Positions 22,238-30,193 of a stretch of 38,552 nt of DNA are shown here, piece by piece. Source of the stretch: an uncultured Prevotellaceae bacterium (lineage in GTDB: Bacteria > Bacteroidota > Bacteroidia > Bacteroidales > Bacteroidaceae); contig CADCDY010000021.1 in the NCBI GenBank assembly GCA_902800245.1, positions 1-38,552 on the forward strand, read 5' to 3'. Below the pieces are notes generated by a model. That model was not told where the DNA came from. It was given only the letters and a program-made list of their open reading frames with translations, and did no database searches. Numbering within the stretch: the stretch's first letter is position 1; every line of letters begins with the position of its first letter. Position numbers and translations under genes: made by a program.

Positions 22238-24490
22238 CTACAGCGGGTCGACGTCGTAGTAGATTTGCAGCGAGGAATAACGCTTGTCGGCCATCATCTG
22301 TTGTTGTGCCGTGAGCAGATATTGGCGCACACGAGGCATGTCGATGCCCAGTTCGAGTTTCAGCACCAGCTTGCGGATATTTTGTCCACTGACCTTGGCG
22401 ACGGAAGGTTTGTCGGGCCCCAACACGCGAGCTCCGAACCATTGGCGCAGACGAGCTCCCATTTCCGTGGCGGCAGTCTCGACGACGGCATTCTGGCGAT
22501 GGCGCAGAAAGACGTAAATCAAATGGGTGAATGGCGGATAATGGAACAGTTGGCGTTCGGCAACGAGATCACGGTATAAAGAAATGTAGTCGTTGTGTAC
22601 CACGTGACGGATAACGGGCGTCTTGGGCTGTTTGGTCTGTAGGATGACCAGTCCGCGACGACGTTTGCGTCCTGCCCGCCCACTGACCTGCGACATCATC
22701 ATAAACGAGTGTTCGAAGGCGCGAAAATCGGGTTGGTTCATCATGCTGTCAGCATTGACGATGCCCACAACGCTGACATTGTCGAAATCGAGACCCTTCG
22801 AAATCATTTGCGTGCCGATGAGGATGTTGGTACGACCAGCTCCGAAGTCGGTGATGATGCGTTCGTAGGCGTTGCGTGTACGGGTGGTGTCGAGGTCCAT
22901 GCGAGCAATGCGGGCCTGAGGAAAAACCTCGCGCACCTGTTCCTCTATCTTCTCCGTACCAAAACCGCGAGTACGCAGGTCTGTACTGCCACAACAGGGG
23001 CACTCCGTAGGTATACGATAGGTAAAACCACAGTAGTGGCACGTCAACTGGTTCAGTTGTCGGTGGAGCGTCAGCGATACGTCACAATGCTGGCAGGTAG
23101 GAACCCAACCACATTGGTGGCACTCGATGACAGGAGCAAAGCCGCGGCGGTTCTGAAACAGGATAACTTGTTCGCCACGTTCCAGGGCTTCACGCATACG
23201 TGCCAACAGCAGGGGCGAGAAAGCTCCTGCCATCATTTTTCGGTGCTGGAGGTCTGCCGTGTCGACGACCTGTATCTCAGGCAGTTCGATACCTTTGTAA
23301 CGTTCCGTCAGTTCCACCAAGCCGTACTTACCCGTCTTGGCATTGTGGTAGCTTTCCATAGACGGCGTCGCAGTACCCAGCAGTATCTTAGCTTTTGGCT
23401 CTTGTGCCAACATAATGGCGGTACTGCGAGCATGATAACGGGGAGCTGGGTCCTGCTGCTTGTAACTGGTCTCGTGTTCCTCGTCGACAATGACCAGTCC
23501 CAGTCGCTGGAAGGGCAGGAATACGGCACTGCGGGCACCGAGAATGACATCGTAAGGATTGGCCGACAGTTGTTTCTGCCAGATTTCCACGCGTTCGGCA
23601 TCGGAATACTTGGAATGGTAGATGCCCAGACGATTGCCGAAGATGCGTTGCAGACGTTGCATCATCTGCACCGTCAGCGCTATCTCAGGCAACAGGTAAA
23701 GCACCTGTTCCTTACGTTCGAGGGCCCGGCGGATAAGGTGGATATAGATTTCCGTCTTACCAGACCCCGTCACCCCATGCAATAGCGTCACCTGTTTCTT
23801 CATCTGCTGCATCAGAATGTCGTTGTAGGCATTCTCCTGAGCAGCACTGAGAGGTTGGATGAGGTCAGGACGATAGTCGCCACCATGATTCAGACGACCG
23901 ACTTCTACCTCGTAGGTTTCGAGCAACTGACGTTTCACCAGTTGGTTGATGGTCTCGGCAGAAGCACCACTGGCGTTCATCAGTTCTTCACGTGTGACCT
24001 CCTGCGGATGACAGTCCTCTTGATCCCACCCTGATAAAGCCAAATACTCGATAAAGGCCTCGAGTTGTTTCTTGGCCCTCGACAATACGTTCAGCGCTAC
24101 ATGCAGGGCCGTCACGTTACGGTATTGCAGGGTCAGACGGATGTAGGTCTCCGTGCGTGGCTTATAGCCGTCCTCAGCTTTTAGTCCTGCTGGCAATGCC
24201 GCTTTATACACCTCACCAATGGGCGACAGGTAATAGTCACTAATCCAGTGCCACAGACGCAGTTGCTGTTCGGTGACGATGGGTGTTTGGTCCATGACCT
24301 GCTGAATAGGCTTCACCTCATAACCCTCAGGTTTTGTCGTATGAACGCGACCAACCAGTCCGACATACGACTTCGAACGTCCAAAGGTCACCAGCACACG
24401 AACACCTACCTGCACCGTCATGCCTTCAGGCACAGCGTAGGTAAACATCCCATGCAAGGGAACTGGCAGAATCACATCAACATACGTCAT
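22238..24490 (-). CDS. priA: Primosomal protein N' (PriA helicase)
   Basis: A 750-residue replication-restart helicase that recognises stalled forks and reloads the replisome. The order is typical: a 3'-end-binding N-terminal domain (MTYVDVILPVPLHGMFTYAVP), Walker A in LLHGVTGSGKTEIYIHLI (near 245), DEEH in VIVDEEHETSYKQQ, and GTATPSMES. The zinc cluster follows (CHQCGWVPTCQHCD ... CHYCGF ... CPCCGS), then helicase motifs GTEKIEEQV, TQMISKGLDFDNV and SGRAGR. Length matches the family (about 730-820). The promoter (TATCTTTG at 24506-24499) is so close to the ATG that the transcript would be nearly leaderless. This is core genome and anchors the window to a chromosome. Confidence 0.97.
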   Translation of the reverse strand: MTYVDVILPVPLHGMFTYAVPEGMTVQVGVRVLVTFGRSKSYVGLVGRVHTTKPEGYEVKPIQQVMDQTPIVTEQQLRLWHWISDYYLSPIGEVYKAALPAGLKAEDGYKPRTETYIRLTLQYRNVTALHVALNVLSRAKKQLEAFIEYLALSGWDQEDCHPQEVTREELMNASGASAETINQLVKRQLLETYEVEVGRLNHGGDYRPDLIQPLSAAQENAYNDILMQQMKKQVTLLHGVTGSGKTEIYIHLIRRALERKEQVLYLLPEIALTVQMMQRLQRIFGNRLGIYHSKYSDAERVEIWQKQLSANPYDVILGARSAVFLPFQRLGLVIVDEEHETSYKQQDPAPRYHARSTAIMLAQEPKAKILLGTATPSMESYHNAKTGKYGLVELTERYKGIELPEIQVVDTADLQHRKMMAGAFSPLLLARMREALERGEQVILFQNRRGFAPVIECHQCGWVPTCQHCDVSLTLHRQLNQLTCHYCGFTYRIPTECPCCGSTDLRTRGFGTEKIEEQVREVFPQARIARMDLDTTRTRNAYERIITDFGAGRTNILIGTQMISKGLDFDNVSVVGIVNADSMMNQPDFRAFEHSFMMMSQVSGRAGRKRRRGLVILQTKQPKTPVIRHVVHNDYISLYRDLVAERQLFHYPPFTHLIYVFLRHRQNAVVETAATEMGARLRQWFGARVLGPDKPSVAKVSGQNIRKLVLKLELGIDMPRVRQYLLTAQQQMMADKRYSSLQIYYDVDPL

Positions 24491-24498
24491 ACAGGCGG

Positions 24499-24529
24499 CA
24501 AAGATACAAAAAAATAGGCTAACTACAAA
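24499..24529 (-). promoter_or_regulatory. priA promoter, overlapping the asd terminator
   Basis: On the minus strand TTTG (24529-24526), a 19-bp spacer and TATCTTTG (24506-24499). The -33 element sits in the loop of the terminator hairpin of the upstream asd gene, and the predicted start is about 2 bases before the priA ATG. Confidence 0.65.
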
Positions 24530-24540
24530 GAGTTAGCCTA
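24507..24540 (-). terminator. Terminator of asd
   Basis: A perfect 10-bp stem TAGGCTAACT (24515-24524) / AGTTAGCCTA (24531-24540) with a 6-base loop. On the minus strand it is followed by a T7 run. Confidence 0.85.
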
Positions 24541-24563
24541 CCTTTTATGATGTTATGTTTATC

Positions 24564-25577
24564 TTACTTAACGTTTCCTACCTTTATTAAATACTCTGCA
24601 ATCTGGACGGCATTCAGCGCAGCACCCTTACGAATCTGGTCACCACTGAGCCAGAAGGTCAGACCATTCTCATCGCTGAGGTCCTTGCGGACACGACCCA
24701 CATAGACGTCATCCTTGCCAGCAGTTTCCAGAGGCATGGGGTACTTCAGGTTAGCAGGATCATCAACAAGTGTACAACCAGGAGCAGCGGCAATAGCCTT
24801 CTGAGCTTCCTCGACGCTGATGGGCTTCTCAGTCTCAATCCAAACGCTCTCAGAGTGACTGCGCAACGAGCTGACACGCACACACATAGCCGAGCACTTA
24901 GCATCGGTATGCATAATCTTGCGGGTCTCGTTATACATCTTCATCTCTTCTTTGGTATAGCCGTTGGGCTGGAAGACGTCAATCTGCGGAATGACGTTGT
25001 AAGCCAACTGGTGGGCAAACTTTTTGATGGTCTTCACCTCACCCTCTTCTACCATCTCCTTATACTGCTGTTGCAGTTCGGCCATAGCAGCGGCACCAGC
25101 ACCTGAGGCGCTCTGGTAAGAAGAAACATGAATGCGCTTGATGTGCGAAATTTTCTCCAGAGGCTGAAGCACGACAACCATCATAATGGTGGTGCAGTTG
25201 GGGTTGGCAATGATGCCACGCGGACGGTTCAGCGCATCCTCGGCATTGCACTCAGGCACCACCAAGGGTACATCGTCGTCCATGCGGAAAGCGCTGGAGT
25301 TGTCAATCATCACAGCACCATACTTCGTGATGGTTTCGGCAAACTCCTTCGACGTGCCGGCACCAGCAGAGGTGAAGGCAATGTCGACATCCTTGAAATC
25401 GTCGTTATGCTGGAGCAACTTCACAGTCAACTCCTTACCGCGGAAGGTGTATTTCGTGCCTGCTGAGCGTTCTGAGCCAAACAGCACAAGTTCGTCCATC
25501 GGGAAATTTCTCTGGTCGAGGATGCGTAAAAACTCCTGACCTACGGCACCTGAGGCACCCACAATTGCTACTTTCAT
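24564..25577 (-). CDS. asd: Aspartate-semialdehyde dehydrogenase
   Basis: A 337-residue cytoplasmic enzyme that reduces aspartyl phosphate to aspartate semialdehyde with NADPH, feeding lysine/diaminopimelate, threonine and methionine synthesis. Visible features are the NADP-binding loop [18 protein letters not shown] at the start, the catalytic cysteine in NPNCTTIMM (C128), the YQSASGAG segment, and [15 protein letters not shown] near the C-terminus with the conserved arginine/histidine. Length and motifs fit the bacterial Asd family closely. It has a TACCTTTG promoter element about 37 bases upstream and its own terminator, so it is a single-gene unit between the GH operon and priA. Confidence 0.97.
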   Translation of the reverse strand: MKVAIVGASGAVGQEFLRILDQRNFPMDELVLFGSERSAGTKYTFRGKELTVKLLQHNDDFKDVDIAFTSAGAGTSKEFAETITKYGAVMIDNSSAFRMDDDVPLVVPECNAEDALNRPRGIIANPNCTTIMMVVVLQPLEKISHIKRIHVSSYQSASGAGAAAMAELQQQYKEMVEEGEVKTIKKFAHQLAYNVIPQIDVFQPNGYTKEEMKMYNETRKIMHTDAKCSAMCVRVSSLRSHSESVWIETEKPISVEEAQKAIAAAPGCTLVDDPANLKYPMPLETAGKDDVYVGRVRKDLSDENGLTFWLSGDQIRKGAALNAVQIAEYLIKVGNVK

Positions 25578-25613
25578 AAGCCTAATTCTTTTCCAATATT
25601 ATTATTTGGGGTG

Positions 25614-25621
25614 CAAAGGTA
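25614..25621 (-). promoter_or_regulatory. asd promoter -7 element
   Basis: TACCTTTG on the minus strand (25621-25614). No clear -33 TTTG is found at the usual distance. Confidence 0.5.
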
Positions 25622-25664
25622 ATCAAAATATTCGAAATACACGCCATTTTCTTTCATTTTTTCA

Positions 25665-27632
25665 CTATTTCGTCTTTCCGACTATCACAATGCCACCATT
25701 TTCAGGGATGACAATGTTCATCTGCTGTTTCTTGTTCTGCTTGACGGTCTTGACACTGCCAACGACGTTAGGATCGTTGGTGTATTTAGCATCGTCAGCA
25801 TAGACGGTCAGTTGGGTGTCCTTCACAAACATGGGCAGCGAGAGGACCTTCTTCAGCGGCTGCTTCTCGGCATTGATACCTGCTATGTACCACGTATCGC
25901 CAGCACGGCGGGCAATGATGGCATACTTGCCAGGATAACCGTCGATGAAGCGTACCTCGTCCCAGTTGGTGGGCACCTGCTTCATGAAGTCGATAGCCCA
26001 AGCGGGAGCATCCTCGAGGTTGTTGGGAGCCAAAGCAAAGTGCTGGACGCTGCTCTGGAACAACACAGCGGTAGCCAACGCATAAACATCGCTGGTGCGA
26101 CGATAGGTACCACGGTCGTTACCAGTGCTATAGCGCTTGTTGAGGGCTGAACCACCCCAGTCCATAGAGGCTACGGTGTTGCGGATGAAGACGTGCGTAC
26201 AGCCGTTCTTGGCCTCAGCATCACAGGCACCCTGTCCAAAGCTCAGGTTCTCGGAAGCCAGCACAGCCTCAGAGGCTACGTAGTTCGGATACATACGTTC
26301 CCAACCGCGAGGCAGCGTGCATCCGTGGAAAATACACTGCAATCCAAACTCGTTGGCATCGGTCAGAATGTCTTCGTAGAGCTGCATCATCACCTGCTTG
26401 TCACCACCGAAGAAGTCAACCTTGATACCCAAGATGCCATTCTCCTGCATCCACTTCATCTCCTGACGACGAACAGAACTCTTGTTCATCTTCTGACGAG
26501 GTCCCTGAGGAGCGTCGTTCCAGAAACCATTACTGTTATACCACAGGAATAGACCTACGCCCTTCGACTGGGCATAGCGCGACAACTCGGCAACCTTGTC
26601 GTAACCAATCTGTGAATCCCAGTGTGCATCAACCAATACGGAACGATAGCCCAAAGCGGCCGAGAAGTCGATATACTCCTTCTGCTCCTTGTAGTTGCAG
26701 CTGCCGTCCATGCGGATAATCCACGACCAGGTACCCTTGCCATAGGTATAGTCCTTCGAAGCCTTGTATTTAGGCTGCACGAGGTCGTTGGCAACGGTGG
26801 TCTCCACGATAGGAGCCAGCGTGGTGCCGATAGTCATCGTGCGCCAGGGAGTCAATGCAGGCAGGGCGACCTTGGCATTCGAGGTGCCCCAGCCGTCCAT
26901 CTCTGATGCCTGCGGGAAATCGATGCTGTATTTTGCACCACCGTCGTTCTTCAGCGCGCAACCGACATAGTTGCCGTCAGTACCTGTCTCAGAAATAATC
27001 ACCCAACCCTGTGGAGTCTTAAACAAGCAAGGGAAGGTATAGCCCTGGCCCCAGCCGTTCTTACCCATCTCGTCGTCCCAGTTATAGCTGGTCTCATAGC
27101 TGGGATAGGTACGGGCAAAACCACCCATCGGCTTCACCTGCGGACAGAGGAACGTCGTCGTTCCCTCAGGCAGGATAAAACTGCTGGCCTCGCTCTCGAC
27201 AACAGCACTAAACATATCCTTCTTGGCACCATAGATCTTATAGCGATAGGCCACGTCACGACCTGTCACGCGGAAAATGACATCCAGTGCGGGCTTGCCG
27301 TCTTTCTCAAACTGGCAGACAGCCTCCGTAGCCTCATAGCTGACGTGGCTCTGCTTGATGGTCTTCAGCGAATACTCGTCCTTAACGGTGGTTGTCTGAC
27401 AGTCCTTCAGGGTAAGGCCCTGCGACAGGTCAGCGAAATTCATCACCACACCCAGCGGAGAGGGAGTGATAAATACGGTTCCGTCGAGCGTCACCTGATA
27501 CGTGGCTTTACCGCCTTGGTCACTCACGGTAACGGCCATCTTGCCGTCCGGACTCTGGAATGTCTTCTCAGTTGCTTGGGCTGTCAGCAGACACAATGCC
27601 AATGCTGCAGCAGTCATCATTCGTTTCATCAT
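25665..27632 (-). CDS. Glycoside hydrolase family 97, predicted retaining alpha-galactosidase type
   Basis: A 655-residue secreted or periplasmic enzyme with a signal peptide (MKRMMTAAALALCLLTAQA). It has the GH97 order: N-terminal beta-supersandwich (FQSPDGKMAVTVSDQGG), a central (beta/alpha)8 barrel with WSWIIRMDGSCNYKEQKEYIDF, GILGIKVDFFGGDKQ, FHGCTLPRGWERMYPN and ASEAVLASE, and a C-terminal beta domain. The aspartate in KVDFF (about D406) sits where retaining GH97 enzymes such as BtGH97b have their nucleophile, unlike the inverting SusB alpha-glucosidases. Alpha-galactosidase is therefore more likely than alpha-glucosidase. It is the third gene of the GH31-GH95-GH97 operon. Confidence 0.92.
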   Translation of the reverse strand: MMKRMMTAAALALCLLTAQATEKTFQSPDGKMAVTVSDQGGKATYQVTLDGTVFITPSPLGVVMNFADLSQGLTLKDCQTTTVKDEYSLKTIKQSHVSYEATEAVCQFEKDGKPALDVIFRVTGRDVAYRYKIYGAKKDMFSAVVESEASSFILPEGTTTFLCPQVKPMGGFARTYPSYETSYNWDDEMGKNGWGQGYTFPCLFKTPQGWVIISETGTDGNYVGCALKNDGGAKYSIDFPQASEMDGWGTSNAKVALPALTPWRTMTIGTTLAPIVETTVANDLVQPKYKASKDYTYGKGTWSWIIRMDGSCNYKEQKEYIDFSAALGYRSVLVDAHWDSQIGYDKVAELSRYAQSKGVGLFLWYNSNGFWNDAPQGPRQKMNKSSVRRQEMKWMQENGILGIKVDFFGGDKQVMMQLYEDILTDANEFGLQCIFHGCTLPRGWERMYPNYVASEAVLASENLSFGQGACDAEAKNGCTHVFIRNTVASMDWGGSALNKRYSTGNDRGTYRRTSDVYALATAVLFQSSVQHFALAPNNLEDAPAWAIDFMKQVPTNWDEVRFIDGYPGKYAIIARRAGDTWYIAGINAEKQPLKKVLSLPMFVKDTQLTVYADDAKYTNDPNVVGSVKTVKQNKKQQMNIVIPENGGIVIVGKTK

Positions 27633-27653
27633 AGTTCTTGTTTTTATTTAATA

Positions 27654-27709
27654 TCTTACTTCTTACATCTTACATCATCCATCTTACCTCTTACTTCTCA
27701 CCTCATACA
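27654..27709 (-). repeat. Eight-unit heptamer array across the GH95 stop codon
   Basis: On the + strand, TCTTACT, TCTTACA, TCTTACA, TCATCCA, TCTTACC, TCTTACT, TCTCACC and TCATACA lie in unbroken 7-bp tandem. The array starts in the GH95-GH97 spacer and runs into the last eight codons of GH95. The GH95 stop (27684-27686) and its terminal VRSKR codons are made of repeat units. Confidence 0.88.
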
Positions 27710-30167
27710 CTCCCCCCGCCTTGGTATCGAGATCGTACTCATAGACAGGACGAATATCCAACTGTTCGAATGCTTTCAGTTCTGGAGAGCGTAGGGGCTG
27801 CTTGACATCAGCCGATTCGTACAACGCATTGGGACAAGGACCAGCGGCTTCTTTCAGTCCCTTGCCCTGCAGAGGCACATAGGAACGCAGGCGCAGCTTA
27901 CCTCCAATCGTCGAGCGTATGTTTGCAGAACGAAGTTCCCCTCCGTTCCATTTCTCGTCCACCACAAAACCGCCTCGAGCCCTGAGGCCTTTCACCTCAC
28001 CATCTGTCCAAGCATCAGGCAGGGCGGGCAACAGGTGGACGGCACCGTCGTGACTCTGCACCAACATCTCGCAAACACCGGCAGCACAGCCGAAGTTACC
28101 ATCAATCTGGAAGGGCGGATGGGCATCAAACAGGTTCGGATAGGTTCCTCCGTGCCCTCCCCACTCCACTGAGTCGGGAATCAGTGTCAGCATATTCTTG
28201 ATGATGCGGAAGGCGTGGTTGCCATCCAACATACGTGCCCAGAAATTAATCTTCCAGCCCAGGCTCCAACCCGTAGCCATATCGCCACGTTGCTTCAGCG
28301 TGTTGGCAGCAGCCGAGAACAAATCCGGATGGGAATATGGGGAAATCTGATTCGAGGGATAGAGTCCGTAGAGGTGCGAGATATGACGATGCTCGTCTTT
28401 CGGATTGTCGCCATCCCACATCCACTCCTGCAACTGTCCGTAACGTCCAATCTGCATGGGAGGCAGTTGCTGGAGGGCAGTACGATAGACGGCAGTAGAA
28501 TCGTCGCTGATGCCCAACACCTGAGCGGCACGCACCACCTGATTCAGCGCATCAAACACAATCTGATTGTCCATCGTAGAACCAGCCGTCACGGTAGTAT
28601 TCTTACCCACGGGGCCGTGCTCTGGCGAAACGGTAGGCACCGTGACCAGCCAGCCAAACTCAGGATGAATGCGCATATAGTCCAACAGGAAGTCGGCAGC
28701 ACCCTTCATCACAGGATAGTAGTCTGCCAACAACTGCTTGTCGCCAGTAAACAAATACTGTTGCCAGATATGTGTCGTCAACCAGGCGCCACCTGTTGGG
28801 AACATGCCCCACGTGGTACCGTCGACGGGTCCGGCAATACGCCAGAGGTCAGTATTGTGATGAGCCACCCAACCCCTGCAACCATACATCTCCTGTGCGG
28901 TCTTGACACCCGTCTCGCTCAGGTCCTTGATCATTGCAAACAGCGGTTGCTGGTTTTCCACGAGATTGCCAACCGTTGAGGGCCAATAGTTCATCTCGGC
29001 ATTGATATTGATGGTGTACTTCGAATCCCAAGCAGCATTCTTCTTGTCGTTCCACACGCCCTGTAGGTTAGCAGGCTGTCCGCCAGGTTGCGAACTGGAT
29101 ATCAGCAGATAACGACCATACTGCATCATCAGCGACACCATATCGAGGTCGCTACCGTCGAACGTCGTCAGGCGCTGGTCAGTAGGCAAAGCCGCCGTTT
29201 CCGCAGGTTTTCCTGCGGGTTCGCCCAACTTCAGGCTCACCCTATTATACTGCTCCTGATATTTCTTCAGGTGCTCCTTCAACAACTGCTTGTACGCCTT
29301 GCCTTTGACGCCAGCCAGCGTCTGGTTATTCTTCTTTACTGGATTACCGCTGATGTCGTGATAGTTCACGTAGTTGGTGGCGGCGGTGATATACAGCGTC
29401 GCCGTAGTGGCGTCGTCCACCGCTATCGACGTTGCCTTGTGCGCTATCTTACCGTCCGACTCCACCAGGATGCGGCACTCGGCTTTCAGACCGGCCTTGA
29501 TGCCTTCCTGTTCCACACCGTCAACAACGGCAGCCAGTTCGTTGACGCGTCCATTGATGCCTTCGTGCTCGTAAACCGAAAAGACCTGTGCATTCAGCTG
29601 ACTGTCGAAGCTCATGTCGAACTCCAGCTCGCCTTTCTTCGAGGCTTCCAGTCGTACGATGATGACGTTATCAGCCTGCGAGGCGAAGACGGTACGCACA
29701 TACTTCACGCCATTCACCTCGTAGTTCGTGGTATTCAGCGCATTGCCGAGATTTAGTTCACGACGGTAATTTACAGGCTCCGCGTCGCTGTCATAGTCGA
29801 ACTTGAGTTTCAGACTGCCCAACGGCAGAAAACGCATGCCGTGAGGACCACGGAAGAAGTACTTATCCAACAACTGATGAGCTTCTTCTTCACGCCCCAT
29901 CAGCGTCAGGTCGCGAACCTCCTGAAGGTGCTCGCGGGCTTCAGGACTGTTATTGTTGTGGGGGGAACCGCTCCAAAAGGTTTCCTCGTTGAGTTGGATT
30001 TCTTCCTCCTTGACGCCACCATATATCATTGCCCCCAGATGGGAATTGCCAACGGGCAACGCCTTCAGCCACTTCTTGGCGGGTTGGTCGTACCAAAGCT
30101 TATGCTCTTGCGCTGTAGCAGTCAAAGCCAACAGGCAGACTGCCATTGTCGTTAATAACTTCTTCAT
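27684..30167 (-). CDS. Glycoside hydrolase family 95 (alpha-L-fucosidase/galactosidase)
   Basis: An 827-residue exported enzyme (signal [20 protein letters not shown]). GH95 hallmarks are [20 protein letters not shown] and [16 protein letters not shown] at the start, [12 protein letters not shown] and HHNTDLWR in the (alpha/alpha)6 barrel, [17 protein letters not shown], and [21 protein letters not shown]. The family removes terminal alpha-1,2-L-fucose, or in some members alpha-L-galactose, from plant xyloglucan, pectin or host glycans. It lies 12 bp after GH31 and 51 bp before GH97. Its last codons and stop lie within a heptamer array, so its C-terminus may vary between strains. Confidence 0.94.
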   Translation of the reverse strand: MKKLLTTMAVCLLALTATAQEHKLWYDQPAKKWLKALPVGNSHLGAMIYGGVKEEEIQLNEETFWSGSPHNNNSPEAREHLQEVRDLTLMGREEEAHQLLDKYFFRGPHGMRFLPLGSLKLKFDYDSDAEPVNYRRELNLGNALNTTNYEVNGVKYVRTVFASQADNVIIVRLEASKKGELEFDMSFDSQLNAQVFSVYEHEGINGRVNELAAVVDGVEQEGIKAGLKAECRILVESDGKIAHKATSIAVDDATTATLYITAATNYVNYHDISGNPVKKNNQTLAGVKGKAYKQLLKEHLKKYQEQYNRVSLKLGEPAGKPAETAALPTDQRLTTFDGSDLDMVSLMMQYGRYLLISSSQPGGQPANLQGVWNDKKNAAWDSKYTININAEMNYWPSTVGNLVENQQPLFAMIKDLSETGVKTAQEMYGCRGWVAHHNTDLWRIAGPVDGTTWGMFPTGGAWLTTHIWQQYLFTGDKQLLADYYPVMKGAADFLLDYMRIHPEFGWLVTVPTVSPEHGPVGKNTTVTAGSTMDNQIVFDALNQVVRAAQVLGISDDSTAVYRTALQQLPPMQIGRYGQLQEWMWDGDNPKDEHRHISHLYGLYPSNQISPYSHPDLFSAAANTLKQRGDMATGWSLGWKINFWARMLDGNHAFRIIKNMLTLIPDSVEWGGHGGTYPNLFDAHPPFQIDGNFGCAAGVCEMLVQSHDGAVHLLPALPDAWTDGEVKGLRARGGFVVDEKWNGGELRSANIRSTIGGKLRLRSYVPLQGKGLKEAAGPCPNALYESADVKQPLRSPELKAFEQLDIRPVYEYDLDTKAGGVYEVRSKR

Positions 30168-30172
30168 ATTTC

Positions 30173-30193
30173 TTAATGTTCAATGTTCAACGT
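30173..30193 (-). repeat. Heptamer array across the GH31 stop codon
   Basis: TTAATGT, TCAATGT and TCAACGT (+ strand reading, 7-bp period). They cover the last codons and the stop of the GH31 gene and the spacer to GH95. Confidence 0.75.

Noticed and set aside
22709-23785. 358-codon open frame on the + strand
   Set aside because: Antisense to priA, whose motifs are complete in the other strand.
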